DNA of 64,000 bases from assembly GCA_013407085.1 (NCBI GenBank), contig JACCGJ010002581.1, positions 78,642 through 142,641 of the forward strand. The letters run 5' to 3'. Source of the stretch: Atriophallophorus winterbourni (Eukaryota > Platyhelminthes > Trematoda > Plagiorchiida > Microphallidae). A program made the position numbers and the translations under genes. Positions within the stretch are counted from its first letter, which is position 1. Each line of letters opens with the position of its first letter. This document shows positions 21,126-31,739 of this stretch, one piece after another. A model generated the notes under the pieces. That model worked only from the letters and a program-made list of their open reading frames with translations. It did not search any database and was not told the origin of the DNA.

Positions 21126-22190
21126 CATCTACCCGTAATTATTTAACACTGGCACGGATGCCAGTGTGGAAAAGATTATGCAGTGTATGGAACACTCAAC
21201 GTCTGAACGAAGACGGAATCAGCGGTCAGCTTGTGAAACGTCACACAGAATATCACTGCAGTCATCAGGCATATAGAGAGCTCTCATGTCGTGGGAAGTG
21301 GAATCCCTAGATCGCGCGATCTCGGCCTCGACAGCTTGCGTTGTAGCGATTTCATTGAGATGAAAGGAGGATGGCAACTCTACCACGTATATTCTAGTGT
21401 GAGCGTCCGCGAAAGTGTTTTGAGCACCCGAGATATGTCGTATGTAAGTCGTGAATTGACTGACAAAATCCAGGTGTCTCGTCTCTCTTGTGGAGTATCC
21501 ATTCGCTGATCTGCTCAGTAAGTAAATGATGGGCTTATGATCACTAAACACGGCACACTGTCTGCCCTCCAGAATGTGGCGGAAGAATTTGATCTCTAGG
21601 CATATTGCCAATAGTTATCGCCTGAATGCTCTATACAGAGTCTATGACGGTTGAATTTGTCTGGAAAAAAGGAAATCAGGAACTATGCGCCGTCAAGATT
21701 CTGTTAAAGCAGTGCCCCACTGCATCGACGGGTGCGTTCATGAATCACCACAGAGGTGTATTTGGCCTATAGTGGTTGAGGGATGTTATATCGGCGATAT
21801 GCTTTTTCAGCGACGTGAATACCGATTTGGCTTCGTCCGTTAAACATATTGTCTTAGTGTTGCTACGGAGTAGATCGACTAATGGCTGAGAGACGCGCGC
21901 GCATTGTGGAAAAATACGGCAGTGAAAATTACCAGCCCTAGGTGGCTCTGGAAAGTTTAGGATTTTTCCAGTATTCTCTTCCAGTGGTTGATTACCAGAA
22001 TCCGAGAGTCTATGACCTAGGAAATCGACTGCTGTATGACCAGAACTGCACTGGAAAAACGATCAAATAGTACAGCATAGTGAAGAACACGGTCGTCCTC
22101 AGATAAGCTGGCGACAAGTACATCGTCGAGGTAAACTTACTCCTAATCGAGGCATCGTAAACCTCCTCCATAAATCGCTGGAATGTTCAG
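21126..22190 (-). pseudogene. CsRn1-like pol fragment (RT to integrase entry)
   Basis: Minus-strand homologue of element C pol, coordinates about 42400-41290 there. Recognisable are the RNase H strands FFRHILEGRQCAVFSDHKPI and [33 protein letters not shown], and, upstream, RT sequence with many shifts (22000-22190). It stops at 'aaatcgctggaa' where the inverted-duplication arm begins. Stops and indels throughout. Confidence 0.8.
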
Positions 22191-23545
22191 TTCAATTCAG
22201 TTGCACAGGACAGTAAAGGGCTAACGGGCCAATCGAGCGTCCAGAATATCTTTCGGTGGAAAGCTGCAGAGAACCAACTATCACTGTCATAGCGTTTATC
22301 CTCATTGTGATTTAAATATCCTCGACGATCGCGATGGTTAGGGATTATCCGAGTTGTATTTAGGAAGCACCTCGTTATGAATGATGCTGGAAAGATGAGA
22401 ATACATTTCTCTTCACCAGTACGGTGAGAGGTCAGCTAAAGAAGAGTTGTGTATTAAACAAACAGAACGTTAGCATTAACTTACTTACCAAGCAATGCTG
22501 AAAATGGTAAACTACCTAATCTTGCATAAAGATTAGGGGGAGAATTCAGGAAAAAGCTTGCTCCAGATATAGTCCAAAGCGTTCCTGAAACTTGCGACAG
22601 AACTGCAGGATATAAGTTCTTCTGAAGGCCGGTTCCAGAGATTTACCACCCTGAGGCTGAAAAAATATTTCTCGGAGTCAAGTCTACATCGCTCCTTAGC
22701 ATGTTTGAGTGAATGGCCCCGGGTGCTCAGCTCGGGACTTAAAGCAACGGAGTCGGTCATGATAACGCCACTAAACCCATTCAAGATCTTGAAGATTTCA
22801 ATTAAGTCACCCCTTAAACGACAGTGCGTAAGTCAAAAAATATCTATGGAATTTAGGCGTGCAGCGTAAGATTTTCCTCGCTGACCCTCAATCACGCGAG
22901 TTGCGAGATGCTCTACGCTTTTAAGTCGAACGATGTCCGTCCTTCAGTAAGGGCATCCCGCCTGAAAACAATATTCCAAATGCGGCCGAACTAATGCCAT
23001 GTAAAGAGACAGGAGTACATCGGCTCTTCAGCTGGATAACACGGATTTCAGCCGAAAGAGAACTTTGCGAGCACGTTGAGCTGCAGCGGCGCATTGATCC
23101 TCCCATTTGAAGTCAGTCCTAACTGGAACTCAAAAATCCTTAACACGCTGTGTGGCTCTAACTGTGAGAGAATTGCCCGACACCTGAACTGAAATCTTAT
23201 CAACCAATGCTGACAAGAGTTGGCTCTTATTAAGGTTCAGTGGGAGGTCCCATTGTTATGACCAGTTTATAACCCGTTCAAGGTCGTGCAACAAGGTATC
23301 TTCATTCGTTGATCCGATGAATTTCATATCATCAGCGAAAATGAAGCATGCAATCTTCACTGCAGAGGACAAATCATCGATGAAAATCACGAATAGAAGA
23401 GGATCAAGTACCGAACCTTGTAGTACACCATTGATCACGTCGGTTTTACTCGACATGTGTGTGATCAATTTAACAGTTCCTAGCAACACGAATTATTTCC
23501 AAGTATTTGAAACCTTTGCTGATATAACTCTGATATATGTTGGTT
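22191..23545 (-). pseudogene. CR1-like ORF2 3' portion (left arm)
   Basis: Minus-strand RT end of a CR1 LINE: DVINGVLQGSVLDPLLFVIF, the active-site region FIFADDMKFIGSTNEDTLLH, then thumb and tail VVNLWNRPSEELISCSSVASF and DYIWSKLFPEFSP (22533). A 3' UTR with 'ccaccgaaaga' follows, ending in (TGAAC)n at 22191. Several frameshifts. Its mirror copy is at 45855-47675. The lineage is the same as the insertion at 9059-9777. Confidence 0.85.
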
Positions 23546-23599
23546 GGTATTTAGTCCTCAGTTTGTAATTACTAGTAAAAAAATCCTGGAATCATTTAT

Positions 23600-24340
23600 T
23601 ATGGATAATATGTCGACTGGCCCCCATTCAGCAATTCAATAATTGGCCTTGTGGTTAGCTCGATTATTACAGCTTTCTTACCTCGGGATATGCTACCTGA
23701 CGATTGGGAGCGATCAGAAGTGGCAGCCATATGCAAAAAGGGTCCGAGTTCATTTGTACACAACTATAGTCCAGTATGCCTGACTAGCGTTCTTTTAGAG
23801 TGCCTATAAACATTTGGTAGGTAATACCTCATTATGCGATGCTGAGCACGGGTTCTGTTAAGGATGGTGCTGTTTATCGAATCTTTTGATCTCTCTTGAT
23901 GAAGTGACATCACACCTCGATTAAAAAAGTATTGTTCAATTTTCCTACGTTGAGTTTCAGGAGACCGTTGACTCTGTCAACCATAGGTAACTGCGCAAGC
24001 TAAAGATGTGTGACATCTCAAACCAAACACATAGTTCGTTAGACAGTTTCCTGAAGAATCGCACTAACTAGGTTAGGATTGGTGGAGTGAGCTTTGAGGA
24101 TTCGGTGATACTCGGTGAAAGGCCTAAATGCTCATTGCTTGGCCCACTAATACTTATTATTTTGTTGATCGAATTAGCAGCCTGCTTGTGTTGACGTTGC
24201 TCTTGTTTGCTAACGATATTAGGATCCTAGCATTAGACAGCAGCGAGACGCTTATTTTGGATATAGAGAAAAGTGATCGAACAAACAGAGACGTAGGATT
24301 TTCCACTAAACTTGGGAAAGAGCTGAGTTTGAGTGACTGA
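23600..24340 (+). pseudogene. CR1/Jockey-like RT piece (left arm)
   Basis: The plus strand reads LPDDWERSEVAAICKKGPSS and YSPVCLTSVLLECL, the RT entry of CR1-type ORF2, and further on LLLFANDIRILALDSSETLI, a FADD-like box with the first Asp changed to Asn (FAND). Frames are broken repeatedly. The opposite orientation to the neighbouring CR1 shows two separate insertions. The mirror copy lies at 45120-45745 (minus). Confidence 0.65.
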
Positions 24341-25225
24341 TTCGGCGACGACATAACTGAAAGTCGGTAAGGAAATCATCACCATCATCGTGAAGCTCAA
24401 GTCTAGAGCCAAACAAAGTGCCAAGCAATATCAATCAGGAAAAACCAGATAAGCAAGCGTGTGAAAAGGAGAAGCAGGAAAGTGGAATATTCAAAAGCAA
24501 ATGCGCAAAAAGCAGCTTGGTTTTGTAGTTTTACTGCATGAGATTTCGTGATTTTTTGATTTGTTTTTAAGTTTTTTTATCAAATAATAAGAATCTAAAA
24601 AATTAAAACAATAAAATATACTGCTGACGCAGTCTGTCGTTTGCAGCCTATTTCGTAAGGTTTTTTAGCCAACTATTAGGTGGAGCTTTAGGACTCGACC
24701 TAGGCAAACGAATACGCCTAACTGAGCCTAGCTCTACGGTGAGTTTCTTCATCAAAACGCGCCACGTGATAAACTGGCCATTATTAGCATTTAATCATTC
24801 TTTTCAATTTACGAGCTTGTGTGCTATTTTAGAGTAATATATCGCTCTAACATATTCACAGGGATTCAATTTTTCGCTATCGTCATTTTACTAATTCTAT
24901 ATGGCTCCTAAAATCAGGTGGAAAAGAAAGTGTTCTGGCTTCCCCATGTCTTTTTCAACGATATCCTCCCAACTTACTATACCGATAAAATGTTTTCTTC
25001 TACGGTATGTTTTTTTGAACAGCATTTTGATTTTAAAAATCGTATTACTAAACATTTCTCTTTTTTATTGTCATTGCAAATGATCTCATTTCGATAAACG
25101 TTTCCCTTTCATACTGCGTCCCGAAGTCTAACTTAACATTACAACAACTCTGTCAATCTGTCAATATGACAGGACTAGCTGCCTCTGATAGTCGATGCAA
25201 AATAAGATATATGATTCGCTCGCAG
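24341..25225. other. Anonymous duplicated stretch (left arm), including the empty insertion site
   Basis: No gene seen. It matches 38998-39333 plus 44472-45119 in reverse. Around 24895 it keeps the uninterrupted site ('gtcattttactaattc') into which element C inserted in the right arm. Confidence 0.8.
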
Positions 25226-25409
25226 TGTAATAACTTTGTTTTACTGTACCTAATAAGAATTGACCTGGATACAATTTTCGTTTGATTCGTGTTCCTTGAT
25301 TGCACTGCTGTACCTTTCGGAACGTTTTGCTACCGCGATAAATCTCACATCTCCTGTGCACTTTCTCCTACACTCTTAGGGACGTTATTGTAGTGGTCAA
25401 TATACTATA
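25226..25409 (+). repeat. CsRn1-like LTR (left arm)
   Basis: 184 bp, starts TGTAATAAC, ends TACTATA, followed by TGGTAAGCCCGA as PBS at 25413. Reverse-complement partner at 38814-38997. Same family as the 182-bp LTRs of element C. It belongs to a 5' fragment (LTR, leader, gag) cut off at 26518. Confidence 0.8.
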
Positions 25410-25649
25410 AACTGGTAAGCCCGAAATACGCGCATTCTTTGTCTATGTTTCTTTGGTACGTCAGATTTTCCCGGTTTATATTGGGGTTCTTCAGGTTATA
25501 TTTTTTACTCGTATAATCGTGCATTTTCGCATTATTTGCTCCTGTCCAATGTGATTGTTTCTAAATGCGTTATTTTGGCTTCGACAGTCATCACAAAAAC
25601 CAGTTTCAATCCATAGGACCCTAATTAATGGTTTCACTTCTAGAAACTA

Positions 25650-26518
25650 AATTTAGTGCTACAAATATAGTCGATGACTTAGCCATATTTTCGTATTTAA
25701 TGCAAAAACTCTTTGTGGATGTGTTGTTACAGGTGAGCAACCCACTCCTAGTTGCCCCAATAGGTGCCCGCTACCGTAGCTTCTAACAGGCCTTGATTTT
25801 TCGCACGGTCGCGTCTCAACGATCTGGGCTACAACAGCTGTTCGGTTACGTAGAAATTGCCAACAAAAAGCTGTCTACCATACTAATGGAGATATGTCAC
25901 TTGCCAGGGTCATCGCACATGGACCAGTCCTTACAAAAGGAACTAAGGCTCAAGCGTTTACTTGAGTGTGTACAAGCCATCTTCGTTTCTACAAAAAGCA
26001 CTCTGTTATCTGAGCTTGCGGAAATGGCGGACAACATAGCTGAATGTATTCGTTCCTATCCAGTTGCCCATATTTCCGCGGTAACCACAGGAAGACCATG
26101 CACACATGGTAAGTTAGCGAAAGTCAGCAATACTCTTCTGAGGTTGCAGCTTTACGCAATGTGGTTCGAAACATCAAACTCAACAGTATGTCACTATCAC
26201 GCACGCTATACCGCTAACGCTCGAGTAGTCACACTAGGTCACCCTTTTGCTAGATCCATAGGAAATACAGCGATAATACGCGGCGTTGCATTAAACCATG
26301 CGCCTATCGCACATCGCCAGCGAAAGAATCTGTCTGACAACTAGCGACGACTACGGTTGTCGACCCGGAGAGGTTAGGTCGTCTTTTCTTCATAAAGGAT
26401 AAGTCTACAGGTCTACGTTTCTTGGTAGACACTGGTGCCAAAATACGTTTAATGCTGGTAGACACCTGCGCAACGTGCAACACGATGAGCCAACACTTAT
26501 GGGCGGCTAACTGATCGC
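25650..26518 (+). pseudogene. CsRn1-like gag fragment (left arm)
   Basis: Homologous to element C gag (43309-44142) but frameshifted. The clearest frame, 25793-26344, reads SGLQQLFGYVEIANKKLSTI, ECVQAIFVSTKSTLLSELAE, MADNIAECIRSYPVAHISAV and a degenerate zinc region around HYHARYTANAR. The CHCC cysteines are lost. Weak protease sequence (RFLVDTGAKI) appears at 26415-26450 before the duplication boundary. The nearly identical mirror copy is at 37878-38429. Confidence 0.8.
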
Positions 26519-26735
26519 CGGCTCTTGGGGTACACCACTGATCATGTCGGTTTGATTCGACAGCGTAGTTTCTACCGTAACTCGGAATGTCCTACCTCTA
26601 AGTAAGGCCTTTATCCGTGCAAGTAGATAACCCCGTATGCCTTTTGCTGCCAGCCTAATCTCTAGAAGGCGATGATTTACGGAATCGAAAGCACAAACTT
26701 ATATAGCTCGACTAAACAATGATTCAGCGTCTTGG
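26519..26735 (-). pseudogene. CR1 RT scrap
   Basis: Short minus-strand piece with 'ggtacaccact' (GVPQ-like) and a following segment similar to CR1 RT palm (SVNHRLLEIRLAAKGIRGYL on the minus strand near 26640). Broken; joins the left arm to the next CR1. Confidence 0.45.
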
Positions 26736-27410
26736 ATGCTCGGTGTGTTGAGGCGGATATTCGGACGTTTTTCCCAGAGCTGTTTTTCTCTGATGATGAA
26801 CACGTTCATACATCCGCTCACTGGTTACGCTTCACAAGCCTGGACCACATGGCTCCAAAAAGACATTTCAGTATTGGATCGCATATATCACAGAGCCTCA
26901 AAGTTGGTCATTTGGCTCGAAAACCTACCATTCGCTGACCGACTAAGTAAACTGAAGCTGACGACACTTGCACAAAGGAGACTGCGAGCCGACCTCCTCC
27001 TCACATTCAAAATTCTTAACAGTGTTTCTCAACCTTTGAATATACTATTTCACCGACGAACATCCAGCAACAACTGCGGTCACAACTGCAAGTTGGAAAT
27101 ACCCTACTCCAATCAGAACTGCCGCAGGTATTTTTATTCTGTGCGTATTTGTTTCGCTTGGAATTCCCAGCCAGCCAATTTGGTAAACTCAAAAACATTT
27201 TTGGTATTTAAATTAAAACTGGACGATTTTCTGAGAGCCAATTCCAATTATGCTCCGAACTATTTATAATCTATTGTTACCAGAATTATTTTGATTTCAA
27301 AATCTTTCTATACACGTATACACATATACACTTGTACCTATAGTTCAACTGCATGGTTATTGTGAAGTAATTGCTTTTTAAACCATGAAATCTTGAATCT
27401 TGAATCTTGA
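26736..27410 (+). pseudogene. CR1-like ORF2 C-terminus and 3' tail
   Basis: The frame 26736-27269 covers the ORF2 thumb/tail: FIHPLTGYASQAWTTWLQKD, SKLVIWLENLPFADRLSKLK, TLAQRRLRADLLLTFKILNS and the closing FAWNSQPANLVNS...FLVFKLKLDDFLRAN, a natural stop at 27267-27269. The 3' UTR ends in (AATCTTG)n at 27385-27410, a tail type different from the (TGAAC)n CR1 family. 5'-truncated. Confidence 0.8.
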
Positions 27411-27419
27411 AACGTTCTC

Positions 27420-27903
27420 AACAGCAAAATCTAATTTTATGCCTATGTTGTTGTTGGCCTCCGTCGGTCGATGTCGACCATGGATGTACATCAATTTTAT
27501 GCCTATAAGATGCACGATACAAAATAACTCAATCCTTCTAAACAATAACGCAATTCAAATGATTGACAGCACGCGTGATTTAGGATTTCGATATTGTTCA
27601 TCACTCACTTTCAATGAACTGTTACGCCACCTTATAACTGAAGCAAGACAAAGTATGAATATGATACACAGATCTTTAATTCAGCCTCATTGTAAAATAA
27701 AAATGTATAAATTACTCACCATTCATAACTTTGACTATTGTAACATAATATATACTAATATAAATAAAACCGATAGCATACTTTTAGAAAAGATACAACG
27801 TACTTTCTTAAAATCAATCATCGGTTATACTACCAAACAATCCTATAAAGAATGATGTATACAACTGAACCGCGATCCTCTATGGTTTCGCAGACTCAAG
27901 CAT
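27420..27903 (+). pseudogene. Old LINE RT, piece 1 of 3
   Basis: The RT C-terminal part reads NNSILLNNNAIQMIDSTRDL, EARQSMNMIHRSLIQPHCKI, NFDYCNIIYTNINKTDSILL and QRTFLKSIIGYTTKQSYKE, then after a stop QLNRDPLWFRRLKH. It ends inside the 12-bp target duplication of the RTE element. The continuation is at 31077-31218 (LKHNIILFFKILSTNNMEIR) and 33983-34250. CR1/Jockey-type, exact clade not resolved. Confidence 0.75.
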
Positions 27904-30900
27904 GACTTACTTGACTTGACTTATTCATGTGAACTCCTGTTGGAGCATAGGGCTGCAACAACGCCACGCCAGCGAACTCTGTCCTGGGCTGCTATCCTCA
28001 GCTGAGTTCATGTCATTCCGGCATCCTTCGCTTCACTCACGACTGATCTTCTCCACGACTGCTTGGGTCGTCCCACTTTCCTTTTACCTTGTGGATTCCA
28101 GTCTAGTGCTTGCCTAGTGACGTTATCAGCTGGTTTGCGGAGTGTGTGACCTATCCACCCCCATTTTCTTTTCTTGCTGTCCTGATCAACGGGGTTCTGG
28201 TTGATTCTACGCCATAGGTCTGTGTTTGAAATCTTCTCAGGCCACCTGATGTTAAGAATGTGGCGCAAGCACTTGTTGACAAATGTTTGTATCTTGTTGG
28301 TGATGTTGTGGGTAACCCACCATGTTTCGGACCCGTAGAGGAGGACTGCTTTTACGTTAGTGTTAAAGATGCGGGCTTTGCTGCGCTGAGACAAGGCCTT
28401 AGATTTTCAGATGGGGCGCAGGGTGTTGAACGCTACCCTTGCTTTTTGATTCGGCTCTTGACGTCGTCTTCTGTGCCACCATCAATGTTGACCACGCTTT
28501 CAAGGTAAACAAAGCGGTCAGTCTCCACCACGTCTTTTCCCTGTAGATGCAGTGGCTGCTGTAGTTGGTTGTTCAATCGCATCACCTCGGTTTTCTTTAT
28601 GTTGATTTTCAGGCCCGTCTTCTCTGCCTCTTCTGCTAGGCGCGTTAGCTTAGACTGTGCATGCTGTTGCTTGTGAGACAGGAGGCCGATGTCATCCGCA
28701 AAGTCAAGGTCTTCGAGATGTTTGGTGGGGGTCCACTGGATGCCGGTGTTGCTGCCCTCTGTGGTTCTTCTCATAATCCAGTCTATGACGATCAAGAAAA
28801 TTATCGGCGAGAGCATGCAACCTTGCCTCACTCCAGTCTTCACTGGGAAGGGGTCTGTCAGCTTTCCGTTGTGGATGATCTGGCATGATGAGTCCTCATA
28901 GAGCTGTTGGATGATGTTTATCAGCTTTTGCGGGATTCCGTAGTGTTGCATTAGCTTCCATATTGTCTCCCTGTCGACGCTGTCAAACGCTTTTTCGAAG
29001 TCGACGAAGATCGCGTACAAAGGAGACTGCCATTCGATGGATTGCTCGATGATAATACGCAGAGTGGCGATATGATCTATGCATGACCTATCTTGTCTAA
29101 ACCCCGCCTGTTCTGTTCTAAGTTTCTTGTCTAACGCCTCTTTCAATCTCTCCAAGATGATTCTGGTCAGTACTTTGCTGGGGATGGACAGCAACATGAT
29201 TCCTCGCCAGTTGCCGCATTGGGAAAGGTCGCCTTTCTTGGGGAGCTTTACCAAATGCCCGAGCTTCCAGTCAGCCGGAACTCTCTCCTGTTCCCATAAC
29301 TTCACCAGGAAGGGGTGTAACATCTCCGCTGCCGCTGTCGCGTCTGCCTTTAGAGCTTCTGAGGGGATGCCGTCAGGGCCTGGTGCCTTACCATTCTTCA
29401 GGGACTTGATGGCATTGATGATTTCTGCAATTGTTGGGGGGTTGATGTTAATGCATAGGGATTCTTTTGCTGGTGATATATCAGGAGATGTTTGCGGAGG
29501 TGGTCTGTTTAGAATTTCTTCAAAATGTTCCACCCATCTTTTCCTTTGCCCCTCCTCGCTTGTCATGGTTCTTCCATTTTTGTCCTTGACTGGTTTGCTC
29601 GGTTTGGAACTCTTCCCTGACAAGGCTCGGGTGATTTCATATACCCTCTTCATGTTATTCTGCTTTGCCGCTAGCTCTGCCTCCTCTGTTAGGTTGTGTA
29701 TAAATTTCCTTTTGTCCTGTCTAGCACCCTTCTTCACTTCCCGGTTTGTCTCCCAATATTGTGCTTTGAGGTCTGCCTTCTGTTGCAGGTCACCGCATCT
29801 GCTAATTTCCATCTTCAGATCCCTCCTCTTCTTAATCTTCTCCCAGGTACCCTTCGTCAGCCATTCCTTCTGTTCCCTCTCTTTCTTCCACAGAACTTTA
29901 GTGCACGCATCCTGCCAGGTCTTTCGTATTCCTGCCCAGTGATTTTCTATTGTTCCGTCGGCCAACTCCGAGAGCGCCTCGAACCTACTCCTGACTTCAC
30001 AGCTGAACTCTTCTGATTTCTTTCTGTCCATCAAGTACTGTGTGTTGAACTTGTGGTACGCTCTTCCTGACGGATCGTTTAAGGACTTCAGCTTTGTCCG
30101 CATCGTTTCAACCAGCAGGTGATGGTCGGAGGCTGCATCGGCGCCGCGCCTCACTCTGACCTCCAGCACACTATGCCTCCACTTTCTGTCTATGGTGAAG
30201 TGATCTATCTGATTTTCCGTCTTCCCATCGGGTGAAGTTCAAGTAGTCTTGTGGATCCTTTTGTGAGGGTAAATGGTGCCACCTATTACTAAGTCATTGA
30301 ACGACCGAAATTCTGTGAACAGCTCTCCGTTCTCGTTGCAGGTACCCACGCCTTGTCTGCCCATGATGAGTTCCCTGCCTGTGTTGTCATCACCGACCTT
30401 AGCGTTCAAGTCGCCCATGACGATCATCATGTCTCCGCGCGGAGTCCGGTCTAAAAGGGCCTGTAAAGAGTTGCAAAAATCTTCCTTCTCCTCTTCTTGG
30501 GCTGTGTTTGTTGGCGCATAACACTGGATGATGGTGATCCTCCTTCCCTTAGATTTAAACCTAGTTGCCATAAGTCTGGGTGAGACAGGTTCCCATGCCA
30601 GTAGCGCTCTTGTAGCCTCTGGCGCTAACATTATTGCCACTCCTTGATTGTGGCCATGATTCATATCTCCATGTCCGGAATAGATGATGGTTTCCCCTGA
30701 AGATAGTCTGTTCTGACCGCTCCCATTCCATCGAGTCTCACATAGGCCCAGAACTTTGATGTTGTAACTTCCCATCTCTTTGGCTACCTGTGCTAATTTC
30801 CCGCTCTCATATAGGGTTCTGATGTTCCAGGTCCCTATCCTGGTCTTTGCCTTGGTCGTGAGAAGACTTATCGGCGAGTTGGCTTCCCGAAGGCTTTCAC

Positions 30901-31064
30901 CAGTACGCGTCATGAGCCCCACTGAAGAGGAGTCCTCCCGTCCAGGCAGCTTTTGTGCAGTTTTTGTTGTTGCAGTTTCTGTCTTTTACGGGGTGGGGTT
31001 GCTAGCCCCACGCCCAACCCTCCTCCTTTTTCACCCGGGCTTGGGTCCGGCAGTTGACGGAGTT
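27904..31064 (-). mobile_element. Full-length RTE-clade LINE with 12-bp target duplication
   Basis: 3161 bp, minus strand, flanked by perfect AGACTCAAGCAT copies at 27892-27903 and 31065-31076. It has a single ORF with endonuclease then RT and a short 3' UTR ending in AAGTC repeats at the low-coordinate end, as in RTE elements. It inserted into an older LINE, whose reading frame resumes on the other side. Damage is limited to three Trp-to-TGA changes and one 1-nt deletion, so this is one of the youngest insertions in the window. Confidence 0.93.
27912..30922 (-). pseudogene. RTE endonuclease-reverse transcriptase ORF
   Basis: Minus-strand ORF from about 30922. The endonuclease domain (first 227 codons) has IGTWNIRTLYESGKLAQVAK, LGLCETRWNG, MIVMGDLNAKVG and FNDLVIGGTIYPHKRIHKTT. 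TGA at 30239 replaces the expected Trp, and ASDHHLLV follows in the same frame. RT (30169-28433): NGKAPGPDGIPSEALKADA, AGFRQDRSCIDHI, YAIFVDFEKAFDSVDRETIW, GVRQGCMLSPIIFL, DLDFADDIGLLSH. A 1-nt deletion near 28433 (RIKKQG, expected RIKKAR) shifts the frame; TGA near 28396 and at 28008 again sit at Trp positions (RPI-stop-KSKA, GMT-stop-TQLR). The end is RVRWRGVVAAL. Catalytic residues are all present. Confidence 0.93.
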
Positions 31065-31076
31065 AGACTCAAGCAT

Positions 31077-31218
31077 AACATCATATTATTCTTTAAAATA
31101 CTATCAACGAATAATATGGAAATACGTTCGAATCTTCATATACGACATGATTACAAATATAGCTTGAGAAACAGTGAAAAAACTATTAAATTACCAAGGT
31201 TCCGTACTTAAGTAAGGA
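31077..31218 (+). pseudogene. Old LINE RT, piece 2 of 3
   Basis: Continues piece 1 across the RTE insertion: KHNIILFFKILSTNNMEIRS, LHIRHDYKYSLRNSEKTIKL, PRFRT, then a stop and the LTR of the gypsy element. The frame matches piece 1 once the RTE and one target copy are taken out. Confidence 0.8.
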
Positions 31219-31424
31219 TGTCATATATGTGGTGTGCTACTATTGGCTCAGCCGGGGGTTCGAGAAAACACAACCGAACTCGAACTCGTGTATTGACCGA
31301 ATGAGAGAATATCACAAAATCAGGGAGCGAGTGAATATCACACAATGAGCGAAAATTACAATTTGAACTGACAATCGATCTTCATTGGCGATCAATCGAT
31401 AGTTCGTTCACTAGCTATACAACA
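31219..31424 (-). repeat. 3' LTR of gypsy element B
   Basis: 206 bp; on the plus strand it runs from TGTCATATATG to TATACAACA. Nearly identical to 33776-33982 with scattered substitutions, indicating a modest age. The minus-strand PPT abuts it. Confidence 0.9.
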
Positions 31425-31739
31425 CCTCCCCTTTTTGAAAAAGAAAATTAAAACGGGATGATTTATTCATAACGCGGGTATCGCGGGTTGACAGATAAAC
31501 GAGTGACCGGTTGCCTGGTACGAGTAGAAAAACCGGCGCGTTGTAGGTGGCGTATTGTTGGGTACTTCGTTACGAGGTTTTGGTCAGTTTCTCTTTCGGC
31601 TGAAATTTCAAGTGGAATCGTATCTAAGGGAAGATTTGTTTCGCTACTTTACCGTTTCGCGGTCTCAGATGATTTATATGGCGTGTCCATATTAGGTTAT
31701 CAACTTGTATTTTGTATATAACCTTTTCAACTTTCTTGA

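Larger units (their letters stand above)
22191..26518 (+). repeat. Left arm of an inverted segmental duplication
   Basis: Matches the reverse complement of 37840-47675 once two insertions in the right arm are removed. Order: CR1 3' end (minus), CR1 RT piece (plus), anonymous sequence, CsRn1 LTR and gag (plus). Matching frames include the 66-codon frame at 25161-25361 against 38862-39062 (identical protein), the gag frame 25793-26344 against 37878-38429 (a handful of differences over 183 codons), and 24233-24424 against 44922-45119. Boundaries: the CR1 tail at 22191 and the loss of match at about 26518. Confidence 0.9.

Noticed and set aside
29079..29942. 287-codon plus-strand frame
   Set aside because: Antisense shadow of the RTE reverse transcriptase.
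28008..30239. Reading TGA as Trp (alternative code) to keep the RTE ORF open
   Set aside because: DMAC2 and COG2 both end in TGA at family-consistent ends, and the RTE also has a 1-nt deletion, so mutation is the simpler explanation.
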